A DNA stretch of 64,000 nucleotides from Xanthomonas euroxanthea (GTDB lineage Bacteria; Pseudomonadota; Gammaproteobacteria; Xanthomonadales; Xanthomonadaceae): assembly GCF_900476395.1 (NCBI RefSeq), contig NZ_UIHB01000002.1:775126-839125 (forward strand), read 5' to 3'. Below are positions 46,449 through 56,095 of this stretch, one piece after another. A program made the translations under genes and the position numbers. The notes below the pieces were generated by a model that was not told the origin of the DNA, searched no databases, and saw nothing but the letters and a program-made list of their open reading frames with translations. How positions within the stretch are numbered: position 1 is the stretch's first letter; each line of letters begins with the position of its first letter.

Positions 46449-46947
46449 ACGATGCTGCGAGCCGGCAATCATAGCGACATCGATGACGCTTGGGAAGTGG
46501 TGCGTGCAAAAAAGATGTGCTGAGCGATTTGCCGGTGGCCGGGATCAGCATGGCGCGTGCAGGCGCAAGTATGTGATGCGTTCAAGCATCGCCGATTGAT
46601 CGAGCTGGATGTCGCTGTGCGGGGATCGTCTGATCGGGTAGAGCGCAACGATGCAGTGGCCGTGGTTTTCCGCAGGCTGGGCATGTGCGACAGTCCTTGC
46701 GCAAGTGATCGACCCGCGTAGCAAGGGGTGCGCGTTCGCGGTCATCGGCATGCGTGCAGTTGCGCTGCAGCCGGCGGCGGATCAGCAAAGGGGCCGCTTG
46801 CACTGCGGCAACACGCTGCCGCTGCATCTTCGATATCCGCATGACGACATGCCGCACCAGGTGGGCCGCGTGCAGATCCACGACACACGAGCGATGCCGA
46901 AAAACACGCAAAAAAAAGCCCCGGCGATGCCGAGGCTTTCTGATGAT
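46449..46947. other. 499-bp spacer between the two tRNA units
   Basis: Not repeated outside the tRNA units. It holds the promoter of unit 1 (TATGAT at 46468-46473) and the terminator of unit 2 (46908-46940). No gene is visible. Confidence 0.6.
46908..46940 (-). terminator. Terminator of tRNA unit 2
   Basis: The same stem as the terminator of unit 1 with one base change in the loop (ATC for ATT), followed by T7. Confidence 0.9.
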
Positions 46948-47023
46948 TGGCGTCCCCACGGGGATTCGAACCCCGGTGTCCACCGTGAAAGGGTGGTGTC
47001 CTAGGCCTCTAGACGATGGGGAC
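46948..47023 (-). tRNA. tRNA-Glu(TTC), copy 2
   Basis: Same sequence as copy 1, starting exactly 700 bp further on. Confidence 0.97.
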
Positions 47024-47069
47024 GCATATCAAAACCTGAGTTTGTCTACCTGGCGGCCTAAGCCAGGAT

Positions 47070-47145
47070 TGGTGGAGCCAGGCGGGATCGAACCGCCGAC
47101 CTCCTGCATGCCATGCAGGCGCTCTCCCAGCTGAGCTATGGCCCC
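47070..47145 (-). tRNA. tRNA-Ala(GGC), copy 2
   Basis: Same sequence as copy 1. The spacer to tRNA-Glu is 3 bp shorter than in unit 1. Confidence 0.97.
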
Positions 47146-47167
47146 ACGAAACTGAGAACGAAATGAT

Positions 47168-47190
47168 AGCGGCCTGTTAATGTTCGCGCA
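47168..47190 (-). promoter_or_regulatory. Putative promoter of tRNA unit 2
   Basis: On the minus strand TTGCGC and TATCAT are spaced by 17 bp, about 20 bp ahead of tRNA-Ala. Confidence 0.5.
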
Positions 47191-47249
47191 AGTGCTTTTT
47201 CATCTCGAATGAGACGCAACGTGCGCGGGGCACCCGACGCGTCTGCAAC

Positions 47250-47711
47250 TCAGTTGACGCCGTGCAGATCGCGCAGCTGCGTCTGCCGCGCACCAAAGTA
47301 GGCGGCCAGATCGGCAATGTCCTGATCGCTCAGCGCGGTGGCCTGTGCGGTCATCAGCGGGTGCTGGCGATCGCCGCTGCGGTAGGCCTGCAGGGCGTGC
47401 GCAAGGTAGTCGCCGTACTGGCCGCCGAGCTTGGGATAGCTGGGGTCGATGGGAACATTGCCGTCGGCGCCATGGCAATCGATGCAGCTCTGGCCGGTGG
47501 CCTTGCCCTTCGCATGCGCCAGCTTGTCTCCGGCCTCGGCGCGCCCGGTCGGCAGCCCGGCGGACGAACCGGAGCCATGTTCGCCGCTGGCGTGGCCGGC
47601 ATCGCCGGCGGAATGATCGGTGGACTCCACCTGGGATTGGGAGCAGGCCGCCACCATCAGGGCAGCGACCAGGACGATGGCTAGACGCGGAGCGTGCAGG
47701 GCGTTCGGCAT
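47250..47711 (-). CDS. Cytochrome c lipoprotein, single heme
   Basis: A 153-residue protein with a lipoprotein signal (AALMVAAC, Cys about residue 23), a Ser/Gly/His-rich linker, and one heme motif CIDCHG with the distal Met expected in the C-terminal half (HPLMTAQAT). The rest (YPKLGGQYGDYLAHALQAYR, SDQDIADLAAYFG) matches class I c4/c553-type cytochromes. It is 8 bp downstream of a second, similar cytochrome on the same strand, and both probably carry electrons in the periplasm. No terminal oxidase is next to them. Confidence 0.9.
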   Translation of the reverse strand: MPNALHAPRLAIVLVAALMVAACSQSQVESTDHSAGDAGHASGEHGSGSSAGLPTGRAEAGDKLAHAKGKATGQSCIDCHGADGNVPIDPSYPKLGGQYGDYLAHALQAYRSGDRQHPLMTAQATALSDQDIADLAAYFGARQTQLRDLHGVN

Positions 47712-47719
47712 GTGGGCGC

Positions 47720-48112
47720 TTATTTGAGGGTGGACAGGTAGGCGGAGATATCGGCGATGTCCTGCTCGGAAAAGCTCTGCGCCTGCGCTTGCATGGTGGG
47801 ATGCTTGCGTTTGCCCTGGCGGTACTCGGTCAGCGCCTGGGTCAGATACTGACTGGACTGGCCGCCGATCTTGGGCACGCGATAACTCGGATAGGCGTTC
47901 TTGTACCCGGTAACCCCGTGGCACCCCTGACAGGTATAGGCCAGCAAGCGGCCGTTGGACGGGTTGCCGGTGGGCGCTGCGGGGGTGGCCGCCGCAGCAG
48001 TGGGCGCAGGCGTGGCGGGTGCGGCTGGCGGGACTGATGGTGTCGCTGATGCGCCCCCAAACGGCAGGAAGACGACCAGAGCGAGACAAGCGGCGAGCGG
48101 CTGCGGGCGCAT
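47720..48112 (-). CDS. Periplasmic cytochrome c, single heme
   Basis: A 130-residue protein with a Sec signal peptide (MRPQPLAACLALVVFLPFGG) and an Ala/Pro/Thr-rich spacer, then the heme motif CQGCHG and the c4/c553 pattern VPKIGGQSSQYLTQALTEYR, HPTMQAQAQSFSEQDIADIS. It is closely similar to the downstream lipoprotein cytochrome and is probably a duplicate. Start ATG 48112; longer frames upstream lack a signal peptide. Confidence 0.9.
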   Translation of the reverse strand: MRPQPLAACLALVVFLPFGGASATPSVPPAAPATPAPTAAAATPAAPTGNPSNGRLLAYTCQGCHGVTGYKNAYPSYRVPKIGGQSSQYLTQALTEYRQGKRKHPTMQAQAQSFSEQDIADISAYLSTLK

Positions 48113-48316
48113 GGTTTCGTATCCGGAAGACTGATTGAACGTCCGCACGTGGGGGCATGACGGAACCGGTCCGAGTATGCCTGCGATTTGGCCCCGCGCA
48201 AACGGGGTGAATAGGCGAACTTGAACAGACCATGACCTTTGGCGCATTGGCGACATCATCGTTCGGGTGGTCTACTTGCCTACAACACCTGTTCACGCAT
48301 CCACTAGGACACGACG

Positions 48317-49450
48317 ATGTCGCCACGCTCTTTCTTGCCCGGCCGCAGCGGAACCTGCGCCGCCGCATTGTTGATCACCACGAGCCTGTTGTTGGGCGGT
48401 TGCAAGGCCGGAGGTGGCGCGGCCAAGGCGGCTGAGGAAAAGAAGAGCGTCGACGCGGTGCCGGTGGAAATTGCCAAGGCCGCACGCCGTGCGGTGGCGG
48501 CCAGCTATACCGGCACCGCCGCACTGGAGCCGCGTGCCGAAGCACAGGTGGTGGCAAAGACCTCCGGCGTGGCGCTGGCGGTGATGGTGGAAGAGGGGCA
48601 GAAGGTGTCCGCGGGCCAGGCGCTGGTCCGCCTGGATCCGGACCGCGCGCATCTGGCGGTGGCGCAAAGCGAGGCGCAGCTGCGCAAGCTGGAGAACAGC
48701 TACCGCCGCGCCACCCAGTTGGTGGGGCAGCAACTGGTCAGTGCCGCCGATGTCGACCAGCTCAAGTTCGATGTCGAAAACAGCCGCGCGCAGCACCGCC
48801 TGGCATCGCTGGAACTGTCCTACACCACGGTGCAGGCGCCGATTTCCGGGGTGATCGCCTCGCGCTCGATCAAGACCGGCAACTTCGTGCAGATCAATAC
48901 GCCGATCTTCCGCATCGTCGACGACTCGCAGCTGGAAGCCACGCTCAACGTGCCCGAGCGCGAACTGGCCACGCTCAAATCCGGCCAGCCGGTGACCTTG
49001 CTGGCCGATGCCTTGCCCGGCCAGCAGTTCATCGGCAAGGTCGATCGCATTGCGCCGGTGGTGGATTCGGGCAGCGGCACCTTCCGGGTGATCTGTGCGT
49101 TTGGCCAGGGCGCCGAAGCGCTGCAGCCGGGCATGTTCGGGCGCATCCGCATCGACTACGACCAGCGCAAGGATGCATTGGTGATTCCGCGCCTGGCATT
49201 GCTGGACGATGGCGAGCCGGCGGTATTCGTGGTGCGCAACGGCAAGGCCAGCCGGGTGCCGGTGAAACTCGGCTATGCCGAAGGTCCGTGGCTGGAAGTG
49301 CGGCAAGGCCTGAAGGAAGGCGACCAGGTGGTGACCGCCGGCAAGGTGGCGCTGCGCGATGGCACTGCGGTGCAGGTGATCGGCCAGCCCGATCGCAAGC
49401 CGGTTGCGGCTGCGGCGCCGGCAACCGGCAGCGACGGGAAGCGCTCATGA
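48317..49450 (+). CDS. RND efflux periplasmic adaptor lipoprotein
   Basis: A 377-residue membrane fusion protein. The lipobox LLLGGC is at about residues 24-29, followed by the barrel-sandwich lipoyl halves (GVALAVMVEEGQKVSAGQAL and TTVQAPISGVIASRSIKTGN), the helical hairpin between them, and the beta-barrel and membrane-proximal domains. It is the first gene of a three-gene operon with two RND pumps and should link them to an outer-membrane channel encoded elsewhere. Substrates are not evident. Confidence 0.93.
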   Translation: MSPRSFLPGRSGTCAAALLITTSLLLGGCKAGGGAAKAAEEKKSVDAVPVEIAKAARRAVAASYTGTAALEPRAEAQVVAKTSGVALAVMVEEGQKVSAGQALVRLDPDRAHLAVAQSEAQLRKLENSYRRATQLVGQQLVSAADVDQLKFDVENSRAQHRLASLELSYTTVQAPISGVIASRSIKTGNFVQINTPIFRIVDDSQLEATLNVPERELATLKSGQPVTLLADALPGQQFIGKVDRIAPVVDSGSGTFRVICAFGQGAEALQPGMFGRIRIDYDQRKDALVIPRLALLDDGEPAVFVVRNGKASRVPVKLGYAEGPWLEVRQGLKEGDQVVTAGKVALRDGTAVQVIGQPDRKPVAAAAPATGSDGKRS

Positions 49451-52400
49451 GCGATCACGGCAACCCGCACGGACCCGTGCACGACCCGCATGCGCCCTTG
49501 TCCGGCGGTGGCGGTCTGGTGGCCTTCGCCACGCGGCGGCGGGTGACCATCGCGATGATCACCGTGACCATGCTGCTGTTCGGCCTGATCGCCTTGCGCA
49601 GCCTCAAGGTCAATCTGCTGCCGGATCTGAGCTATCCCACGCTGACCGTGCGCACCGAATACACCGGCGCGGCGCCGGCGGAAATCGAAACGCTGGTGAC
49701 CGAGCCGGTGGAAGAAGCGGTCGGCGTGGTCAAGAACCTGCGCAAGCTCAAGTCGATCTCGCGCACCGGGCAGAGCGATGTGGTGCTGGAATTCGCCTGG
49801 GGCACCAACATGGACCAGGCCAGCCTGGAGGTGCGCGACAAGATGGAAGCCTTGTCGCTGCCGCTGGAAACCAAGCCACCGGTGTTGCTGCGCTTCAATC
49901 CATCGACCGAGCCGATCATGCGGCTGGCGTTGTCGCCGAAGCAGGCACCGTCCTCCGACAGTGATGCGATCCGCCAGCTCACCGGCTTGCGTCGGTATGC
50001 CGACGAGGATCTGAAAAAGAAGCTCGAACCGGTGGCCGGCGTGGCCGCGGTCAAGGTCGGCGGCGGGCTGGAGGACGAGATCCAGGTCGATATCGATCAG
50101 CAGAAGCTGGCCCAGCTCAACCTGCCGATCGACAACGTGATCACCCGGCTCAAGGAGGAGAACGTCAACATCTCCGGCGGCCGGCTGGAAGAAGGCTCGC
50201 AGCGGTACCTGGTGCGCACGGTCAACCAGTTCGTGGATCTGGACGAGATCCGCAACATGCTGGTGACCACGCAGAGCAGCAGCGGCAGCGCCGCGGAAGC
50301 GGCGATGCAGCAGATGTATGCGATCGCCGCGTCCACCGGATCGCAGGCGGCGCTGGCGGCGGCGGCCGAAGTGCAGAGCACGTCCTCGTCGTCGACCAGC
50401 AGCATTGCCGGCGGCATGCCGGTGCGATTGAAGGATGTGGCCGAGGTGCGCCAGGGCTACAAGGAGCGCGAGGCGATCATCCGCCTGGGCGGCAAGGAAG
50501 CGGTGGAGCTGGCGATCTACAAGGAAGGCGACGCCAACACCGTGTCCACCGCCGCAGCGCTGCGCAAGCGGCTGGAGCAGTTGAAGGCGACCGTGCCCGG
50601 CGATGTCGAAATCACCACCATCGAGGACCAGTCGCACTTCATCGAGCACGCGATCAGCGACGTCAAGAAGGATGCGGTGATCGGCGGCGTGCTGGCGATC
50701 CTGATCATCTTCCTGTTCCTGCGCGATGGCTGGAGCACCTTCGTGATCAGCCTGTCGCTGCCGGTGTCGATCATCACCACGTTCTTCTTCATGGGCCAGC
50801 TGGGCCTGAGCCTCAACGTGATGTCGCTGGGCGGTCTGGCGCTGGCCACCGGCCTGGTGGTGGACGATTCGATCGTGGTGCTGGAAAGCATCGCCAAGGC
50901 GCGCGAGCGCGGCCTGAGCGTGCTGGATGCCGCAATCGCCGGCACCCGTGAAGTGAGCATGGCGGTGATGGCGTCCACGCTGACCACGATCGCGGTGTTC
51001 CTGCCGCTGGTGTTCGTCGAAGGCATCGCCGGGCAGCTGTTCCGCGACCAGGCGATGACCGTGGCGATCGCGATCGCGATCTCGCTGGTGGTGTCGATGA
51101 CGCTGATCCCGATGCTGAGTTCGCTCAAGGGCGCACCGCCGATGGCGTTCCCGGACGAGCCGAGCCACCCGCAGTGGCAGCCGCAGCAGCGCTGGCTCAA
51201 GCCGGTAGCCGCCGGCCGGCGCGGAGCCGGGGCGAGCGTGCGCTATGCGTTCTTCGCTGTGGCGTGGGCGGTGGTCCGGCTGTGGCGCGGCATCGCGCGG
51301 GTGGTGTCGCCGGTGATGCGCAAGGCCAGCGATCTGGCGATGGCGCCGTATGGCCGCGCCGAGCGTGGCTATCTGGCGATGCTGCCGGCGGCGTTACGGC
51401 GGCCCGGGTTGGTGCTGGGACTGGCGGCTGCCGCGTTTGTCGGCACCGTGTTGCTGGTGCCGATGCTGGGGGCGGACCTGATTCCGCAGCTGGCGCAGGA
51501 CCGCTTCGAAATGACCGTGAAGCTGCCTTCCGGTACGCCGTTGGCGCAGACCGACGCGCTGGTGCGCGAGTTGCAGCTGGCGCACGACAAGGACCCGGGC
51601 ATCGCCTCGTTGTATGGGGTGAGCGGCAGCGGCACGCGGCTGGACGCCAATCCCACCGAAAGCGGCGAGAACATCGGCAAGCTCACCGTGGTGATGGCCG
51701 GTGGCGGCAGCCCGGCAGTGGAAGCGGCGGCCACCACGCGGCTGCGCAACAGCATGGCCGGGCACCCGGGGGCGCAGGTGGATTTTGCACGGCCGGCGTT
51801 GTTCAGTTTTTCCACGCCGCTGGAAGTGGAGCTGCGTGGGCAGGACCTGGGCGAGCTGGAACGTGCCGGGCAGAAGCTGGCGGCGATGCTGCGGGCCAAT
51901 GGCCACTATGCCGACGTCAAGTCGACGGTGGAGGAGGGCTTCCCGGAGATCCAGATCCGTTTCGACCAGGAGCGCGCCGGTGCGCTGGGCTTGACCACGC
52001 GCCAGATCGCCGATGTCATCGTCAAGAAGGTGCGCGGGGACGTGGCCACGCGTTACAGCTTTCGCGATCGCAAGATCGACGTGCTGGTGCGCGCGCAGCA
52101 CAGCGACCGCGCCAGCGTGGACGCGATCCGGCAGCTGATCGTCAACCCCGGCAGCAGCCGGCCGGTGCGTCTGGCGGCGGTGGCCGAGGTGGTGGCGACG
52201 ACCGGGCCGAGCGAGATCCATCGCGCCGACCAGACCCGCGTGGCGATCGTCTCGGCCAGCCTGCATGACATGGACCTGGGCGGTGCGGTGCGCGAGGTCG
52301 AGTCGATGGTGCGCAACGATCCGCTGGCCGCCGGCGTGGGCATGCATATCGGCGGGCAGGGCGAGGAGCTGGCGCAATCGGTGAAGTCGCTGCTGTTCGC

Positions 52401-52956
52401 GTTCGGCCTAGCGATCTTCCTGGTCTACCTGGTGATGGCCTCGCAGTTCGAATCGCTGCTGCATCCGTTCGTCATCCTGTTCACCATCCCGCTGGCGATG
52501 GTCGGCGCGGTGCTGGCCTTGCTGATGACCGGCAAGCCGGTGTCGGTGGTGGTATTCATCGGCTTGATCCTGCTGGTGGGGTTGGTGACCAAGAACGCGA
52601 TCATCCTGATCGACAAGGTCAACCAGTTGCGCGAGGACGGCGTGCCCAAGCGCGAGGCCTTGATCGAAGGTGCGCGTTCGCGCTTGCGGCCGATCGTGAT
52701 GACCACGCTGTGCACCTTGTTCGGTTTCCTGCCGCTGGCGGTGGCAATGGGTGAGGGTGCCGAGGTGCGCGCGCCGATGGCGATCACCGTGATCGGCGGG
52801 TTGCTGGTGTCCACGCTGCTGACCCTGCTGGTGATCCCGGTGGTGTACGACCTGCTGGATCGACGCGCCGATGCGTACTACCTGGAGCGTGGCCGACGCA
52901 TGGCCGGGCAGCGTGCGCAGGCACCCGGGAACTCCGACGGGCTGGAGGCGCTATGA
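49447..52956 (+). CDS. RND efflux inner-membrane transporter, first of a pair
   Basis: A 1169-residue proton-driven pump, longer than the usual 1030-1060. N-terminal TVTMLLFGLIALRSLKVNLLPDLSYP, the fourth-helix GLALATGLVVDDSIVVLE with the paired aspartates (the DD of the proton relay), and the C-terminal GLILLVGLVTKNAIILIDKV are present. Two features add length: a low-complexity Ala/Ser insert at about residues 274-324 (SSSGSAAEAAMQQ, AALAAAAEVQSTSSSSTSS) and a long basic loop in the centre at about 570-640. The start overlaps the adaptor gene and the stop overlaps the next pump, both by ATGA. Confidence 0.93.
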   Translation: MSDHGNPHGPVHDPHAPLSGGGGLVAFATRRRVTIAMITVTMLLFGLIALRSLKVNLLPDLSYPTLTVRTEYTGAAPAEIETLVTEPVEEAVGVVKNLRKLKSISRTGQSDVVLEFAWGTNMDQASLEVRDKMEALSLPLETKPPVLLRFNPSTEPIMRLALSPKQAPSSDSDAIRQLTGLRRYADEDLKKKLEPVAGVAAVKVGGGLEDEIQVDIDQQKLAQLNLPIDNVITRLKEENVNISGGRLEEGSQRYLVRTVNQFVDLDEIRNMLVTTQSSSGSAAEAAMQQMYAIAASTGSQAALAAAAEVQSTSSSSTSSIAGGMPVRLKDVAEVRQGYKEREAIIRLGGKEAVELAIYKEGDANTVSTAAALRKRLEQLKATVPGDVEITTIEDQSHFIEHAISDVKKDAVIGGVLAILIIFLFLRDGWSTFVISLSLPVSIITTFFFMGQLGLSLNVMSLGGLALATGLVVDDSIVVLESIAKARERGLSVLDAAIAGTREVSMAVMASTLTTIAVFLPLVFVEGIAGQLFRDQAMTVAIAIAISLVVSMTLIPMLSSLKGAPPMAFPDEPSHPQWQPQQRWLKPVAAGRRGAGASVRYAFFAVAWAVVRLWRGIARVVSPVMRKASDLAMAPYGRAERGYLAMLPAALRRPGLVLGLAAAAFVGTVLLVPMLGADLIPQLAQDRFEMTVKLPSGTPLAQTDALVRELQLAHDKDPGIASLYGVSGSGTRLDANPTESGENIGKLTVVMAGGGSPAVEAAATTRLRNSMAGHPGAQVDFARPALFSFSTPLEVELRGQDLGELERAGQKLAAMLRANGHYADVKSTVEEGFPEIQIRFDQERAGALGLTTRQIADVIVKKVRGDVATRYSFRDRKIDVLVRAQHSDRASVDAIRQLIVNPGSSRPVRLAAVAEVVATTGPSEIHRADQTRVAIVSASLHDMDLGGAVREVESMVRNDPLAAGVGMHIGGQGEELAQSVKSLLFAFGLAIFLVYLVMASQFESLLHPFVILFTIPLAMVGAVLALLMTGKPVSVVVFIGLILLVGLVTKNAIILIDKVNQLREDGVPKREALIEGARSRLRPIVMTTLCTLFGFLPLAVAMGEGAEVRAPMAITVIGGLLVSTLLTLLVIPVVYDLLDRRADAYYLERGRRMAGQRAQAPGNSDGLEAL

Positions 52957-55900
52957 GCGTTGCCGCCTTCAGCATCCGTCGCCCGGTCACCACCATCATG
53001 TGCTTTGTCTCGCTGGTGGTGGTGGGGCTGATTGCCGCATTCCGGCTGCCACTGGAGGCGCTGCCGGACATTTCCGCGCCGTTCCTGTTCGTGCAACTGC
53101 CGTACACCGGCTCCACCCCGGACGAGGTGGAACGCAACCTGGTGCGCCCGGCCGAAGAGGCGCTGGCGACGATGACCGGCATCAAGCGCATGCGCTCGAC
53201 CGCCACCGCCGATGGCGCCAACATCTTCATCGAGTTCTCCGACTGGGATCGCGACATCGCCATCGCCGCATCGGATGCGCGCGAGCGGCTGGATGCCATC
53301 CGTGACGATTTTCCGGAAGATCTGCAGCGCTTCCACATCTACAAATGGTCCAGCAGCGACGAACCGGTGCTCAAGGTGCGCCTGGCCAGCCAGACCGACC
53401 TGACCGGCGCGTACGACATGCTCGACCGCGAATTCAAGCGGCGCATCGAACGGATTCCCGGCGTGGCCAAGGTGGAGATCTCCGGCGCACCGCCGAACGA
53501 GGTGGAGATCGCGATCGCGCCAGACCGGCTCACTGCGCACGACCTCAGCCTCAATGAGTTGAGCGAGCGCCTGGGCAAGCTCAATTTCTCGGTGTCCGCC
53601 GGCCAGATCGATGACAACGGCCAGCGCATTCGGGTCCAGCCGATCGGCGAATTGCGCGACTTGCAGGAGTTGCGCGAGCTGGTGCTCAACGCAAAAGGGC
53701 TGCGTCTTGGCGATATTGCGCAGGTGCGGCTGAAGCCGACGCGGATGAATTACGGACGCCGCCTGGATGGACGGCCGGCGATCGGGCTGGATATCTACAA
53801 GGAGCGCAGCGCCAACCTGGTGGATGTGTCCAGGGCGGCGTTGAAGGAGGTCGAAGACATTCGCGCCGAACCTGCGATGCGCGATGTGCAGATCAAGGTG
53901 ATCGACAACCAGGGCAAGGCGGTGACCTCGTCGCTGGCGGAGCTGGCAGAAGCCGGCGCGGTGGGCTTGCTGTTGTCGATCACGGTGCTGTTCTTCTTCC
54001 TGCGCCACTGGCCATCGACGCTGATGGTGACGCTGGCGATTCCGATCTGCTTTGCGATCACGCTGGGCTTCATGTATTTCGTCGGCGTCACGCTCAACAT
54101 CCTGACCATGATGGGCCTGTTGCTGGCGGTCGGCATGCTGGTCGACAACGCGGTGGTGGTGGTGGAAAGCATCTACCAGGAGCGCGAGCGCATGCCCGGC
54201 CAACCGCAGCTGGCGGCCTTGCTCGGCACGCGCAGTGTGGCGATCGCGCTCAGCGCCGGCACCTTGTGCCATTGCATCGTGTTCGTGCCGAACCTGTTCG
54301 GCGAGACCAACAACATCAGCATCTTCATGGCACAGATCGCGATCACCATTTCGGTATCGTTGCTGGCTTCATGGTTGGTGGCCATCAGCCTGATTCCGAT
54401 GTTGTCGGCGCGCATGAAGACACCGCCGATGGTGAGCTCCGAGCGCGGCGTGATCGCACGGCTGCAGCGCCGTTACGCCAGGGTGCTGGCGTGGACGCTG
54501 GCGCATCGCGGCTGGAGCGTGGCCGGCATCGTGCTGGTCAGTGCGATCAGCCTGGTGCCGATGAAGTTGACCAAGGTCGACATGTTCGGTGGCGACGGCG
54601 GCAACGAGGCCTTCATCCAGTACCAGTGGAAAGGCTCGTACACCCATGAGCAGATGGGCGAGGAGGTCGGGCGGGTCGAGCACTACCTGCAGGCCCATCG
54701 CGACAAGTACCACATCACCCAGATCTATTCGTGGTTCAGCGAGGCCGAAGGCAGCAGCACCACCGTGACCTTCGACGCGGGCAAGGTCAAGGACCTGCCA
54801 CCGCTGCTGGAACAGATCCGCAAGGCATTGCCGCGCTCGGCACGTGCGGACTACAGCATCGGCAACCAGGGCGATGGCGGCAGCGGCAATCAAGGGGTGC
54901 AGGTGCAGCTGGTCGGCGACTCGACCCAGGCCCTGCAGGCCTTGGCCGATGAGGTGATCCCATTGCTGGCGCAGCGCAAGGAATTGCGCGATGTCCATGT
55001 GGATACCGGCGATCGCACCAGCGAGTTGGCGATCCGGGTGGACCGCGAGCGTGCGGCGGCCTTCGGCTTCAGTGCCGAACAGGTGGCAAGCTTCGTGGGC
55101 CTGGCCTTGCGTGGCACGCCATTGCGCGAGTTCCGCCGCGGCGACAACGAGGTGCCGGTGTGGGTGCGCTTTGCCGGCGCCGAACAGAGCAAGCCGGAAG
55201 ACCTGGCCAGCTTCACGGTGCGCACCAAGGATGGCCGCAGCGTGCCGTTGCTCAGCCTGGTGGATGTGCAGATTCGCCCGGCCGCCACGCAGATCGGCCG
55301 TACCAATCGGCAGACCACGCTGACCATCAAGGCCAACCTGGCCAGCAAGGTCACCGTACCGGAAGCACGCGCGGCAATGGAAAAGCCGCTCAAGGCAATG
55401 AGCTTCCCGGCCGGTTACAGCTACACCTTCGACGGCGGCGATTACCAGGACGACGGCGAAGCGATGGGCCAGATGGTGTTCAACCTGGTGATCGCGCTGG
55501 TGATGATCTATGTGGTGATGGCGGCGGTGTTCGAGTCGCTGCTGTTTCCTGCGGCGATCATGAGCGGCGTGGTGTTTTCGATCTTCGGGGTGTTCTGGCT
55601 GTTCTGGATCACCGGCACTTCGTTCGGGATCATGTCCTTCATCGGCATCCTGGTGTTGATGGGCGTGGTGGTGAACAACGGCATCGTGATGATCGAGCAC
55701 ATCAACAACCTGCGCCGCCGCGGCATGGGCCGCACCCAGGCGCTGATCGAAGGCTCACGCGAGCGCCTGCGGCCGATCATGATGACGATGGGCACCGCCA
55801 TCCTGGCGATGGTGCCGATCTCGCTGACCAGCACCACGATGTTCAGCGACGGCCCGCCGTACTTCCCGATGGCCCGCGCGATTGCCGGCGGGCTGGCATT

Positions 55901-56039
55901 TTCGACGGTGGTGAGCCTGCTGTTCCTGCCGACGATCTACGCGATTCTCGATGACATGAGCAATGGCGCAGCAGCGCTGGTACGACGTGCGCGCGGTGTG
56001 CCGAAGATGCCGCCGGCGAGCGTTGCGCTTGAGTCTTGA
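52953..56039 (+). CDS. RND efflux inner-membrane transporter, second of a pair
   Basis: A 1028-residue RND pump of normal length, clearly distinct from the preceding one. It has PEALPDISAPFLFVQLPYTG-like porter start (RLPLEALPDISAPFLFVQLP), LLLAVGMLVDNAVVVVESIY with the proton-relay aspartate followed by asparagine in place of the second Asp, and GILVLMGVVVNNGIVMIEH near the C-terminus. Two pumps with one adaptor recall MdtBC and MuxBC, which form mixed trimers. Here one partner keeps DD and the other has DN, which would suit unequal roles. Confidence 0.93.
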   Translation: MSVAAFSIRRPVTTIMCFVSLVVVGLIAAFRLPLEALPDISAPFLFVQLPYTGSTPDEVERNLVRPAEEALATMTGIKRMRSTATADGANIFIEFSDWDRDIAIAASDARERLDAIRDDFPEDLQRFHIYKWSSSDEPVLKVRLASQTDLTGAYDMLDREFKRRIERIPGVAKVEISGAPPNEVEIAIAPDRLTAHDLSLNELSERLGKLNFSVSAGQIDDNGQRIRVQPIGELRDLQELRELVLNAKGLRLGDIAQVRLKPTRMNYGRRLDGRPAIGLDIYKERSANLVDVSRAALKEVEDIRAEPAMRDVQIKVIDNQGKAVTSSLAELAEAGAVGLLLSITVLFFFLRHWPSTLMVTLAIPICFAITLGFMYFVGVTLNILTMMGLLLAVGMLVDNAVVVVESIYQERERMPGQPQLAALLGTRSVAIALSAGTLCHCIVFVPNLFGETNNISIFMAQIAITISVSLLASWLVAISLIPMLSARMKTPPMVSSERGVIARLQRRYARVLAWTLAHRGWSVAGIVLVSAISLVPMKLTKVDMFGGDGGNEAFIQYQWKGSYTHEQMGEEVGRVEHYLQAHRDKYHITQIYSWFSEAEGSSTTVTFDAGKVKDLPPLLEQIRKALPRSARADYSIGNQGDGGSGNQGVQVQLVGDSTQALQALADEVIPLLAQRKELRDVHVDTGDRTSELAIRVDRERAAAFGFSAEQVASFVGLALRGTPLREFRRGDNEVPVWVRFAGAEQSKPEDLASFTVRTKDGRSVPLLSLVDVQIRPAATQIGRTNRQTTLTIKANLASKVTVPEARAAMEKPLKAMSFPAGYSYTFDGGDYQDDGEAMGQMVFNLVIALVMIYVVMAAVFESLLFPAAIMSGVVFSIFGVFWLFWITGTSFGIMSFIGILVLMGVVVNNGIVMIEHINNLRRRGMGRTQALIEGSRERLRPIMMTMGTAILAMVPISLTSTTMFSDGPPYFPMARAIAGGLAFSTVVSLLFLPTIYAILDDMSNGAAALVRRARGVPKMPPASVALES

Positions 56040-56058
56040 ACGTTACGCGCTGCCTGAG

Positions 56059-56095
56059 CCCCTCTCCCGTCGGGAGAGGGGTTGGGGTGAGGGTA
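56059..56095. repeat. CCCCTCTCCCG/CGGGAGAGGGG hairpin with TTGGGGTGAGGG tail
   Basis: A near-perfect palindrome (56059-56081) followed by TTGGGGTGAGGG. This widespread gammaproteobacterial intergenic element lies 19 bp after the RND operon and probably ends or stabilises its transcript. Confidence 0.75.

Noticed and set aside
46209-47145. Attachment sites of an integrated element, because tRNA sequences are duplicated
   Set aside because: Whole tRNA genes with their terminators are repeated, and the 500 bp between them hold no integrase or cargo.
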